Made by a program: the position numbers and the translations under genes. Below, piece after piece: positions 32,568-45,400 of a stretch of DNA of 64,000 bases. Position 1 is the first letter of the stretch; the number at the start of each line of letters is the position of its first letter. The notes under the pieces were generated by a model, which saw only the letters and a program-made list of their open reading frames with translations, was not told the DNA's origin and made no database searches. The stretch is from Agelas oroides (lineage: Eukaryota > Porifera > Demospongiae > Agelasida > Agelasidae), in assembly GCA_949130485.1 (NCBI GenBank), contig OX422204.1, forward strand, positions 6,076,015-6,140,014, written 5' to 3'.

Positions 32568-33067
32568 TATTATGAAATAATTTGTTCTGGAATTGGACAT
32601 AATTATCATAGTACAAATATTATCAGGGCAATTTGTTGCATGCACAGGTATCCTACTGCAAGTATCCAGGTATGAAATTTGAGAATTGGGATGCTGTAAC
32701 AAGCAGTACCTTAGCTCAAGTTTTAGTATACATTAAGCATAGCAGCCATTGAATAGATTGAGCACACGCATTTCTTGGTACAGGATAGACCATTCTGGTT
32801 CTTATAAGCCTTCAGTTGATCACCAATAAGTTTGTCCTAGTGGTTATAATAACAAGGGCCAATCAGGTTGGAGGATATGCATGGTTTACAATAACTAGTA
32901 AACATTACAAGGTAGTTTGCACTGTAAACATCATGTTACAACTTCCTGTGGTATATGAAACAGAATCTATAATTTCTGTCAGTATATGAAAAATAATTCC
33001 CACCTGTTACTATAGAAACAAGGGCGAAGTGGAGAATGTAGTTACTAGTGAGATGATTCATCATCAT
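32568..33067. other. Intergenic, nothing recognised
   Basis: No domain, no clear element ends. Confidence 0.3.
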
Positions 33068-33631
33068 GGGGCGAGCCTGAGCAAGCAGCAAACTGCTGAT
33101 TTACTATAATTTGTCATGGCACACAGCAGGATTTGTCACTGTCGACTGACTTGTAGCCAAGTCCTTTCCAGAGATAGCCAGCCAAGGCAGCTAATGTGGC
33201 TATACATGCATGGACTAAGCTTTACACCGAACTCATGAGCTAAATTCCTGGCGTTTAGCTACTATAGTGCCATTTATGCATGGCCCTTACCTCAGTGAAG
33301 CGACCTCAACCACTGTCCATATCAGTAAATTTGTACCGCCTGTGAGCGGACTGCCGTTGATGGTTGGTAGAAGCACAAAGCAGAATTAAGTTGCCGCGCG
33401 TGCTTCAACTTCAGTCGTCTTCGCTCCGGGTCGTCGACGCTGCACTCTAACAGTAGCCCTCCACTGGCCTTCACATGTTTCATGATATTGGTAATTGATC
33501 TCCGTGAAATATTTGAATGCGCTTATTTGAAATTTACGGTAAGTGGTCGGTCCAAACAAACAAACCAACAAGCATACACACAGGCGTGCACAATGCAGTC
33601 ACGCTAGTGTGGGGCTCGCTCAGGCCGCCCC
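33068..33631. mobile_element. MITE family with GGGGCGAGCCTGAGC ends
   Basis: GGGGCGAGCCTGAGCAAGC at the left and GCTCGCTCAGGCCGCCCC at the right are inverse. The same ends recur near 34098, 34887, 43535, 47765, 53251, 53996, 57209 and 60209. No TSD is evident. A 61-codon minus frame inside has no domain. Confidence 0.65.
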
Positions 33632-34089
33632 AATTATGTAGGCAGCAGTGATATTATGATATTAAGCTGTGAAAATGCTTACACAGCTAAATACATAATT
33701 ATGTATGTTGCATCTAAAATAGCTTCATGGTTAAGTATATACTTGCTAAGCCTTCCATTGTTGTGGTCCAGCAATCATGAAGATCGGAGCACTTGTCACT
33801 AAACTTTGACCTTCAATGACGTGTATCCTCAGTAGTGAAGGTATAAATATTGGTCTTTGTTCACAACTGCTTCACTTTCACCCTAATGACCACTGAAGAT
33901 TCAGCGAAAATTTTGGCAAAAGTTTTCCTGATTTCTAGATGGTAACAGAACCAGGAGTGTGTCTATTTAGCCATTTGTTGATTCCATGCATGAAACCATG
34001 CAGTGTTACAGTTGGAAATGAACCATTACGGCCATTAGCTTTCGTACACGTGTTGAATTTCCTATAACAGGAAATGTCAAGATGATGCT

Positions 34090-35000
34090 TCATCATCTTG
34101 GGGGAAGCCTGAGCGAGCAGCACGCTGTTGATATGACAACTTGTCATATGCATAGTGCACAGACCATATACTTGTAGCATTAGCAACAGGGCTTGTCAGG
34201 CAGAGCAGCTACACAAGCATGGGCCAAGCCACTCCCTGAATCTCTAGGATCGTTCATGCATGACCTTCAACTGAAGCGACTTCAATCATTTCTGCTGTCT
34301 GTGAACTGAGGAGCCTGCCATGCCTGCATGGTCCGTATGTATATAGTGCGGGTAGTAAAGCCAACAGTTACCCTTTTTCCAATGTAGCACTGCATGGTTT
34401 CAAGAGAAGTGGCTCAGTACACTTATGCCAGTTACTATCGTCATTACCAAACTGTTTAGTTCAGGGCTTCATTTGGGGGAAGGGGGGGCAAAGGGGGGCA
34501 AATTCGTCCCTCTTTGCCAGAATCTGGCCCCCTTGGAACTTGCAAACACTGTGTGAGGTGTGGGAACAAGATTAGTAATGCCTCTCCAAATTTTTTAACC
34601 ATCAACTTTTGCCCTCTTTTGACAATTTTTCTAAACAACCCCCCGTAGTTTAATATACGTATAGCTGCCTAGGAAAACATCAGGGTTATTTACAGCTAGA
34701 GGTTATGAATGAAGTCAAAGTTTAGGAGGCCAAAATGAGACTGTATGACACCAATTGTCATACTATATTGCCTAAAATTTGGCATCTCCACTATTTTGAT
34801 GGAATTTACAATCTCTTATTTCAGTATAGGGATACCCAAACAGAAATTGAGAAAATGAATTGACATCCACTATAAATGTATATTGGGGTGAGCCTGAGCG
34901 AGCCCCACACTAGCGTGACTGCAATGCTCACACCTGTATGTTTGTTTGTTTGTTTGTTTGTTTGTTTGTTTGGACTGACCACTTAAATTCAAATGGGTGC
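34090..35000. mobile_element. Two partial copies of the GGGGCGAGCCTGAGC family
   Basis: A left end near 34098 and an inverted right end near 34887 share more than 100 bp each with the copy at 33068. (TTTG)n occurs at about 34936-34975 at the position where the 33068 copy has a short CAAA run. Confidence 0.55.
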
Positions 35001-35278
35001 ATTTAAATATTTTGTGAAGGTTGAATGTCCATGTCCACATGCACTTCGGCTCAGCCGAGAGTGAGGGTGAATTAAGGGCTATTGCCAGACTGAAGCTTTG
35101 GCGTGAAATACAGCTCAAATTGAAACACATATAGCAACTTCATACACACGTCAAATTTAGATGGCAACTATATAACAAAATACTCAAGTAGTTTGATTTC
35201 AGTACATTAATAATGTCGTTGGCTCATTCTTCTCAACCTCTGTAGATAGTCTGCTTGTTGGACTAGACATTATCAAAC
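35001..35278. promoter_or_regulatory. Upstream region of the kinase/CARD/ankyrin gene
   Basis: No coding signal; must contain promoter or 5' UTR if 35279 is the true start. No core motif identified. Confidence 0.3.
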
Positions 35279-36290
35279 ATGTCAGAGCCTTCGCAAGTTA
35301 AATTTCAAGATGTACAACTCTTCTATGATGAACACCTTGGAAGGGGATCTTTTGGGGTTGTCTGCAAAGCAAAATTCTGTGAACTGACTTGTGCTGCAAA
35401 AATACTACACCCACTTCTTTTCCAAAGTGATAACCCTCAAAGTTCAATTACCCTAACCAGGTTTGAACAAGAATGTGAACTTTTGAAGAGCATGGATCAC
35501 CCCAATGTGGTGCAGTACCTTGGTCTAAGTTATGATCCACGGTCTGGTCTTCCTGTCCTCCTCATGGAGTTGCTTGATGAAAATCTTACCCACTTCCTAG
35601 AGCGCTCTGAAGAGCCCCTTCCATACCACCTTCAGGTGAACCTCTGGCATGACATCGCTCTTGCTCTCACTTACCTCCACTCCAAGGACATCATTCATCG
35701 TGACCTTTCTGGGCAAAATGTGTTACTGATCGCTGGAAGCAGGGCTAAGGTCGCTGATTTTGGGATGTCAAAGCTTACTGTGGTTGATGCTTGCCTGAGT
35801 CAACGTGGCCTTACTCAGTGCCCTGGTACAATATACTACATGTCTCCCGAAGCACTCCTGGAATCTCCGATGTATTCAAACAAACTGGATGTATTTTCTT
35901 CAGGAGTTGTGGCTATCCAGATTATAACCAGAGAATTTCCTAAACCTGCAGATGCATTGCTGAAGCGTGATGACCCCAGTTCACCAACTGGTTTCTCACT
36001 CACACCAATCTCCGAGGTGGAACGCCACAAAAATCACATTGATCTGATTAACCCAGAGCACCCGATGCTGCCAGTAATAAAGAAGTGTTTGGCAGACAAG
36101 GAAGAAGACCGTCCATCAGCACAAGAGCTTTGCCATCAAGTAGCCTTACTGAAGGAAGCTAACGAGTATGTTCAAAGCAAACAACAGCCAACCCCAAAAG
36201 AGAGAAAGATCAAGGAACAAGAGCTGCTGATTCAGAAGCTACAGTCAGAAGTGAAAGACCAGCGGTATTTGATTAAACAACTACCTCCAG
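35279..36290 (+). CDS. Exon 1: protein kinase domain and coiled coil
   Basis: Glycine loop LGRGSFGVV (20-28), catalytic Lys41 (CAAKILHP), probable helix-C Glu65, HRDLSGQN (140-147), DFG 160-162, MSPEA (188-192). All residues for phosphotransfer are present. The Ser after HRDL replaces the Lys of typical Ser/Thr kinases, so it leans to the tyrosine-kinase-like group. Residues 305-335 (KERKIKEQELLIQKLQSEV) form a coiled coil. The frame stays open past the donor CCTCCAG/GTATAC into a CATA microsatellite; that extension is intron. Confidence 0.92.
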
Positions 36291-36406
36291 GTATACATTG
36301 CAGACTCAATGGCAATATCTGCTTCCTTCTTATTTCCACATGTGCACTTAAATATATAAACATACATACATACATACATACATATATTCATACATACATA
36401 TATTCA

Positions 36407-36439
<33 letters not shown>

Positions 36440-39400
36440 TCATACATACATATATTCATACATACATACATACATACATGCATACATATAATAGTTACAT
36501 TCCCCAGACGGAGCAGCATGAGCCTGAAGGGTGAATGCTGTTCTGTCTGGGGAATGTAACTTATTTGTTAGATGTTACCCCTAGCAACCCACTGCCATAC
36601 CCATAATCACCTCCACCCATTCTAGTCCGTGTTATTCAAGTACAAAGTTTTGGTTGCTAAGCAACATCTAACAAATATTCATACATATATAATACATACA
36701 TACATACATACATACCTACATACATACATACATACATACATACATACATACATACCTACATACATACATACATACATACATACATACATACCTACATACA
36801 TACATACATACATACATACCTACATACATACATACCTACATACATACATACATACCTACATACATACCTACATACATACATACCTACATACATACATACA
36901 TACATACATACATACATTCATACATTCATACATACACACATACATACATGCATACATGTTGGTACATATATCTGTTGCATACACACCAGCATTTGTTGGA
37001 CGATTCACCGCAGAAGCACTCCCTCACTACATGTATAAACACATTGAGGAGGACCTTCAGGAGTGGGAGAAAAACCTTTGCAAGGTTAATGGCTCCTCAG
37101 TTAGGAAAGAGTATACTTCAGCTGTCATGGTAGCTAGCAAGAATAAGGAGTATGCAATAACCTATCTCTGGTTAGATTTGGAACTAATCACAGGAGTGTT
37201 ACTGTAGCACACCATGTTTTCTAAAGACTTTGAGCATCTTACATCAGTTGGAAATAAGACACTGGCAACAAAATAAAGCACCAACTTTTTTCTTATACCA
37301 GTTTTGCCTGTTCTGTGAGCACCCCTGCAGTGGGGCTCTCCCTGAGAAGAAACTGGAGCTCCACAGAAGTTTGACTCTGGAGGAAGCAACTGAAAGAGCA
37401 TATGGAGTGAGTGACATGACAGAATTGAATACTTGCCTTCCTACTTGGGACGAGCTTGAATATACAACGTATGCAGGGCTTCATTTATGATGTTAGCATT
37501 GTTCCCAGGCCTTCCCCGCCATCCAGGTTTTGATCACTGCAAGAAATAATAAAACTGAAGTAAGTAATGCTTGGCAACAAGGCTGCGTAAACATCAATTG
37601 TCTGTTATTTGGAGAGGGGTAATACCATAGCCTCATTCCCAGACCTCAAACAGTGCACTGGTGTGATGCCTGGGAACATGGTTATGTCACCTTCCTCAGG
37701 TACGTGTACATGCTTTACATAAAAGTACGTACATTAATTGGTCGTTTGGGGGCTTACCTGCAATAAAGTTTGAATTTTAGACCCTCTGAGTTTACTTTTT
37801 CAAGTAATATTTTAAACTACCACATTGCCCCAGGCAAGCACCCAATTTTGTGCAAGCGCCCACCCACCACTTTGACAGTTTTGTGGTTTTGCAAGGTTCT
37901 CTGTGTAACATTCCACATGTATATAGCTAGTGGGGACCATTATACAGACCAAAGGTTGAGTGCACACATTTTCATTCTGAAAATTTTGGACATTTGATTA
38001 CGCATGCTTACATGAGATTATGTACCAGCTAGGCCCTCTCCTACTTTTCTGTAGTGCAAATGAAAGTGAGGCCTGGGAATGAGGCTAGCACATTATTGAA
38101 GCATCTCCCTTAGATGTGAGTGTATACTACATATACTACATGATTTCATCCAGGTCCTAGAACTGCAGAAGTATGGTGTGAAGCTGGAGTGGTGTCAGCT
38201 TGTGAGATATGAGAATGGTGGAACACTTAGGAAGCCCTTTGATGAGCCCAAGGTTGGTACACACTGTGTTATGTGTGTGTGGTTGTGTTTATGTGTGTAC
38301 AACATTCAGAAAATAAACTCTACTACTTGAGCACATACGGCTGGAGTTATTGACAGCCGTTAAGCCAGCGGTCCAGATAATTGGATCCTAAAGCAAGAAC
38401 ATGGGGGAGACTTCATATTTGGTGATAGCCTGAAAAGCGTGGCACACAAATTTTTTTGCAGTTTTACAACTCATGATTGCACGGTGCACATACTGCATAC
38501 TAATGTGCATATCACACATAATGGCATAATTTTGCAGCTTTTACAAAATGTAAGATTTGCATATGAAATTTATCTAACCAGGCCCCGCCTCCAAAAATCA
38601 GGAAAAGGGCCTAGTCACACATGCAAAAATCCTCATATGTGCTGTGTCAGCAGTCTTCGTGATGGAGTAGACGAATCATGTTTGTCCATAAATTCTTAAC
38701 CACATGACTTAGTAGCCTCGTTCCAAGACTGTTTAAAAATGGAAACTGACTCAGCACATACAAGGAATTTTGCAAGTGTGACCATGCCCTTTTCCCAATT
38801 TTTGGGGGCAGGGCCTGGGGACAAGACACTGCACAGCTGTGGTTTAGGTATTTGTTAAAGTACTCTCAGCTTCATGGACTATTGGAAATCATTATTATGG
38901 CTAGAAAACTTTGTCGTTTGTCAAAACCGCATGCGCACTATACTGTCAAACTAACTAAGGCAGTACTGTAGTCAGTGGACAGGTGCTTCCTGGCTGAGAA
39001 CTGAAAGCTCATTGATGAGTAGGTGTAGTTGAAATGTGACACCACCAGCACTGAATGTCTACTGTGTGGTGTCTGAACAGCTGCCAGAACTGAAACTAAG
39101 ATGCATTGTAGTGGTTTATTGACCAAGTGTAGGGGGAAATGTAAGCTACCACATTATATCACTTTCTAAATATTTCATTGGATGAACAGTGGAGTACCAG
39201 TAAAACCTCTCTTATCCAGGCAGCATGGGACCAGGGGGAGCCCATAACTTAGAAAATGCCCGTAACTGAGAAACATGTATATTGTGTATAGTGCTGTACA
39301 TGTATATGTCATTGAAATATCAGGAAGTAAGGCCACACAAATTTAATTTCCTGTTTGTGGTCCTAGAAATGATTAAAAATGACCAGGCAACCCAATTATA

Positions 39401-42400
39401 AATTAAAATAGTGTCTCAAACACAGTTGTACTTAGCCTCGTTCCCAGGCCTTCCCCGCCTCAGTTTTTGATTGCTCGCAGTATGCAAAAACGGAGGGAGA
39501 AGGCCTGGTGAATCTTAATTACCATGTGATCCGCGGCACACGCTAGCTAAATTGTGTCACTGCAGAGATTTCACACATGACATTCAGCAACCCTTCCGAG
39601 TTATTCCTTCTAGCTCAGATATGTTTTGTATGCTTGATGTTGTTCTCCGTCAGCGCTTGTCTCGTCTTCGTAGCTAGTACAGAACGCAAGATCGGCCTTC
39701 TCCCTAGCATGGCTATACATATAAGCGTGATGACATGTGACACCTGTGCCGTGGATCATGTGGTAAGATTCACCAGGCCTTCTCCCTCCGTTTTTGCATA
39801 CTGCTAGCGATCAAAAACTGGAGGCGGGGAAGGCCTGGGAACGAGGCTAGTTGTACTAGCAAAATGTAGACACTAAGCATCCTTAGAGAAGGTACAAGCC
39901 ACTGGGTGCAGACTGCTTAAGCACTGTGGTTGGATGCTGAATACAGAGTTTACACAAGTCACACACCACTGACCAGCGTGCAGCTGACTAGGAACAGGAA
40001 ATTAATTTTGTGCGGTCAAAGATAGTGCCCGGTAGAAGGAGGTGCCCGTTACTTAGAGGGCCGAGGTTCTACTGTATAACAGGTCATATACGTACTTCTG
40101 TTATGTAAAATAATAGTTTGCACAAAACTTAATTGCAGGATGTACACAATAGTTTACACAAAATTGAGTTATAGTCTCAATGTAATATAAATTTGATATG
40201 CTACCTATATTCGGAGTATAAACAAGATACTAGGTGTACGCATGCACAGAGTAAGCCTCGCGCACACAGGGTGCATAACATAGGCGTGGTCAGTGACTGA
40301 AGACAGATCTCGAGGCATGTCAAGGCATGAACGAAGGATGTCAAAGCGAAGTTTGCAGACATTAGTGAGGTGTTGCAGCCTTCGCCTAGGGCCAAAATGG
40401 CATGGCGTAGTAACTTCGCTATCGCTGTCTTTTTGCTTCATTCTGCTTGCCTCTTGCCTTCGCTTCCTTAGTGCTGCAAGGTGGTGACTGCGGCCTGCTG
40501 GCCTTGGACTCCAATTCCTCGAGCTTCTTTTTTTCTCGCTCCACTCTGTCTAGCTGTCTGCCTTCATTTTGTTGTCGCTGTCAAGCGGTAGCTGCGCTCC
40601 GCTAGCACCGGTATGAAACAGTGATACTGCTAGCGGCGCTACAGCACTGGGAAATTACATTCCTAAGCATGACAAATTACATTCCTAAGTGTGACAAATT
40701 ACATTCCTTAGCGTGACGCAAAATTACATTCCTAAGTGGGACACAACCGAGAACAGCCTACAGCCTACACTGCAAGATTAGTAGCCTCGTATATCCAATA
40801 CTTAACTTCTGAAGGCCACATTTACCCTACTGTAACAAACTTTGGGTACTTGGCTTATCTCTCCCTGCAGGAGACGACCCTCGGTGAGGTGGTGGGTGAG
40901 CCTGAGTCATGCCCTACCTTTGACCTTCTTATGGAGATACAAATTGGTAATGGCACTAACTTATGTGAACTGCCCATTGTGTCGACTGTCGAAAGAGTGC
41001 CCATGGGTAGAGCACCTTACAGATTTCCCAAAGTGGGGGATGGGCACTCTTTCAAGTGTTTCCGCATTTTACCGCGAAAGAGTGCCTACGTATGCTGATT
41101 AGCCTCCAATCAGTTGAAAGCAAATACTTGGACGAAAAACAACGGAGCCACCAGCCTTTGAAGTTCAGGCCCTGACGGCACACAACACTCTGCCAACAGA
41201 AACATGCTACCCTGTTTCTTTTGTGAGCAAAGCAAGCTTGGCATTAGCTATGGTCTGTCTATGCCAAACCAACTTGTAATAAGCTTTGGTACAGTATAAA
41301 CTCCACAAGTGTGCTGTAGCAGCCACATGAAGCTTGCTCCACTCCATTAGAGTAAACTTTGACCTTGTACAGGAAATTGGACCAAAAGTAGGCGATTGGT
41401 GCTCTTTCGAGGGTGGGCGCTCTTTTGCAAGATTACGGTGTTTGCACTAGAGGGTGTCCAGGCATCTCCAGATGCCTACCAGCTAAATGTGAACGCCTGA
41501 CTACTTCAAAGCAACCTACTTGGGCAAGAAGTGGTCACCATGACAACAGTGATAGTGTTGAAGGGGATGGGGTGGTTGCGGAGAGAGAGATTCACATTGG
41601 CTGCCAAGTACTGAGCATACAATAGTGGACTGCACATTGGCAATGTTTGCACGTTTACCCAGAAGTAAAATTGAAAGTTATGGTACTAGTTACAGTACAG
41701 TTAAGCCAATGGCGTTGAAAATCGCTACTCAAGCTGCTTTCACACGCACTTCTGGATGCCCAGCTCTCTATTCCTAGAGCAAACACTGTAGGATACTTGT
41801 TTTCAACCTGCCCACATGTATTTTTGATTCTACCTCTTGGCAGTAAGGCATACTGATACAAGTACCATGGCAGAGCACTTGCCATCACCAGTGAAAGCAC
41901 ACCATTACTAAGATAAGCACACACACTCAGTCACCAATTGCCATGGGACGTTCTATGTGCTGCAGAAAAGCTCGAATAGCTTAATTAACTCTTTAACCAC
42001 TGTAGGACATTCACTGTAAGTTGTTTTTCTAGGCTACGGAAAGATTCTGTATTTCCACTTCTGCTTGGAGCTAGAGATTTTAGTAGCATTTTGGCTCAAA
42101 CAGGGCTATAGAAACAATCTCAGAATGTTTCATTTAAATAAAAATTTCGCATGCCCCCCAGCACCGGAAACTTGAACTTTGAGCAATTCTCTGGAGGTTC
42201 ATGACCTTGACCACACCCATTCATTAGCAAGCTTTGCTGACTGAAAATGGCCTACAGTACCGTTTGTGTTAACAAGGTGGGAAATGGTCCAGCCAGTGCC
42301 AACCAAGGCCTTTCTACAGCCACCCAAGGCAGCTGCCATGTGCACAGCATGTTGTGACTATGCCCACCCACTTCTCCCTATCCCACCCTTTTCGCTGGTG

Positions 42401-45400
42401 CAAAACCTATCTTAAAAACGGATTTCGCCAACTGATACCATGCGGCCAAAGTCAGACAATGCCAAATGGCGTCATCGGTGGTTAAAAAGTTAAAGATCTG
42501 GCTAAGAATGTTCACCTAAGATTCAGTGAGGAACCAGCTACACCATTAGCTAAGAGCGAGCCTTCTAGATGCCCCTCCAGTTGCCAGCTGTTTGTAGGTT
42601 ATTGTTCGTCCATCCTTTAGAAAACCTCAGCTGTTAAGCTCCACCCCCAGATGTTGTAAATACAAATAAGACAAACCAAGAGCTGGATTTCTCAAAACAA
42701 GCCTTAGGCCTGTAGTGATCCCACCTTTTTGAACTGTCCCACTCATTTAACAATGATGTGCCAACTGGTATTGTTGCTCCCCACAGCAACATTCTCACAC
42801 AGTTGTGCTCCCTCTCTAGCAGCCCCTCATCAATCATCTTTATGCTTGAACACTCATTTGCTGGCACTAGCTGCATAAACAATCGGCAAATCATACACTG
42901 TATACAGAAGCTGGCATGAGAATCTCTTTAAATAGTGTGTGCATATTGTCATGTTAAATTGGAGTGTTAGAGATGTACAGAATGACATATACTGTATAGT
43001 GGGTATTTTTCGCGGGGATGTAATTTTAGCGTTTTTTGTGGTCGAGTGGGATCCGCGAAAAATTCACCCGCGAAAATTTATGACTCGTATCCACGTGCGT
43101 GTAGTTCTTCAAACAGTTCTATCCATGAAACACGTCACTGCTACAATAGCCATCCCACGAAAACAGTTACCAAACTCCAAGGGCCCACTCTCTTTCTTGG
43201 TTTAGCCTGCTGCTGTCCTGCCTAGTCTTGCGCGAGCCAGCCCACTTATGCTAGTGATGCTAGTCCGCATGCCCCTAACGAGTGCGTCCATAACCATAAT
43301 ACTGCACAACTTGACGAGGATCGCCGTTCCGAGCATCTCTGGTATAAACTATAGCTAGCTTTGCGCTTGGTGAATGTCAATAAATGATTTCGAAAATTCA
43401 CTTCCGCGAAAATTTAACCCGCGAAAATTATCTGTAATACAATAGATCATGGTTCCGCGAAAATTTTTCCCCACGAAAAATACCTGCTATACGGTATACA
43501 ACACACAGACACAGGTATCCTTGTAGAAGTTTGCTCAGGCTTGCTCCGATCTTGTTTGAACTTGTTTGTTAAGCAATAAACACCCTATTCTCTTTTCTGC
43601 ATACAGACCCTGCTACACTCCCATGGTATGAGCAAGTGATGAGAGCGGCAATTGTGATTCGCACCAATTTCAGCCTTCTGTGGCAACACCTCAGTGCAGG
43701 CATAGTTCTGCCAAAGCTATCTTTTCTCAGCGAATCACAGAAAGAAGAGGTGGAGTCGTACCAACAGAAAGTTAGCCAGAATGCCGTCATCATTAACACA
43801 CTACTCAGGGCTAGTGTTAAACACACACCAGAGGGGCTGCTGACACTTTGTGAAACACTCCAAACAACCCCTGGAAGTGAAGCCATAGCTCAGCAGATAC
43901 TACGAGGTACAGCTCTGTTCTTTGTTATATAGAAAATGAACACCATATGAATTCGTTACATGATACCATACAAGTTCAAAGGTACCAGCATGCCAATATC
44001 TTGTATATTGGCACTCTGCGTGGGCAGATCATGTCACTTTATCTGCTATCACATTTGGGCACTGTTGACCATATATATAACTCGTTACCCCGGCAACATC
44101 TAAGAATGTTGCCCATATCTCTCTTGTACAGTGATGTTGCCTAGGTAACAGGTTATATAATAGTTATATCCCTCCCTGGGGTGTGGTCTTGCACATTGGT
44201 GTCGGGCTATGCCCGACACCAATGTGCAAGACCACACCCCAGGGAGGGATATAACTATTACTAATATCAGGATATTAAGCACAGGTGCCTATTTTCGAAA
44301 TTAGCAGCCAGAATGGGTGCTTATTTTCATGGGATCCTAGTAAACGCATGTAATTTTCTGCTAGCATGCAGTTGTGGGATTAGCTGTGTTTTTGGCCTAG
44401 AGGTTCTTTTTCTGCTAATTTCTGTCCAACGTTTACAGCTTTTCTACAACCAGAGATATAGTCAACAGTCGATCGATTGTTGCCAACTCCCGCCCACCAA
44501 TGTAAAGCACTTGGAACCAACGAATCTGTCGATAGCTTGCTTACAATTGCAGAGAGACACTGGGGAAAATTAGCCGCTACGTTCAAAAAAGCCGAAGCAG
44601 CAAATTCACTTCCGTTGCATGGTAACGGGTGCCTTTTCTTTCATGTGGGGTGACTATTTTGTATGGGTGCTTATAAACGGGATGTGGTTGTTGTAATCAA
44701 AATGGGTGCCTATATTCATGGGGTGCTTATTTTCTATGGGTGCTTATTATCCCGATTTTACAGTATGGCACAACTGCCAAGTGGCCAATTTGTATAAGTG
44801 AACATCGGTACATCATCAATCGTGCAGCCAGTGCCAGTGATTGAGGAGAATGAAAACTGTTTGAGGTTAGGCAGCTCCAGTGCGAGCACCTACTGTAAAG
44901 GGTGGCTAGCTTTCTTCCGAGGTGCAAGGGTGGCGAAGCTCAATTTGCTAGCTACATGATTCGAGTGTGCAAGCTGAATAGCTAAGTTAGCATGCATGGC
45001 AACTTACTTTTGGTTTACACTGCCTCAGGTAAGGACTTGGGATGTCGCGATCGGTGTATCATCAATTTTGAACTTTGTAGCCCTTTCTCCATGCAACTAG
45101 GTGCTATACACTACCTTCACATCCTCTAAAAATGCTTCTAAACTCTGCAATACCAAGAGCTTTTGACAACATGCAAGCAAATGTCTCGCCATCTCAACCA
45201 ATATCACTAATAATACAGCAATTGACGTCACTGTTACTGTGGGTTGCTATGGGTTGTTATGCAACAAATTAGCTACTACACGGCAGTGCATGCCATATAC
45301 CGGATATTGGCACAGCATGACTAAGGCCATTAGGCCCTCAGTCATACAGTGCTAATATCTGGTATATGGCACGTGCTGCCGTGTAATAACTAATACATAA

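Noticed and set aside
36629-37207. 192-residue frame full of HTYIHTYIH
   Set aside because: Translation of a CATA microsatellite; only its last part (from 36990) is a real exon.
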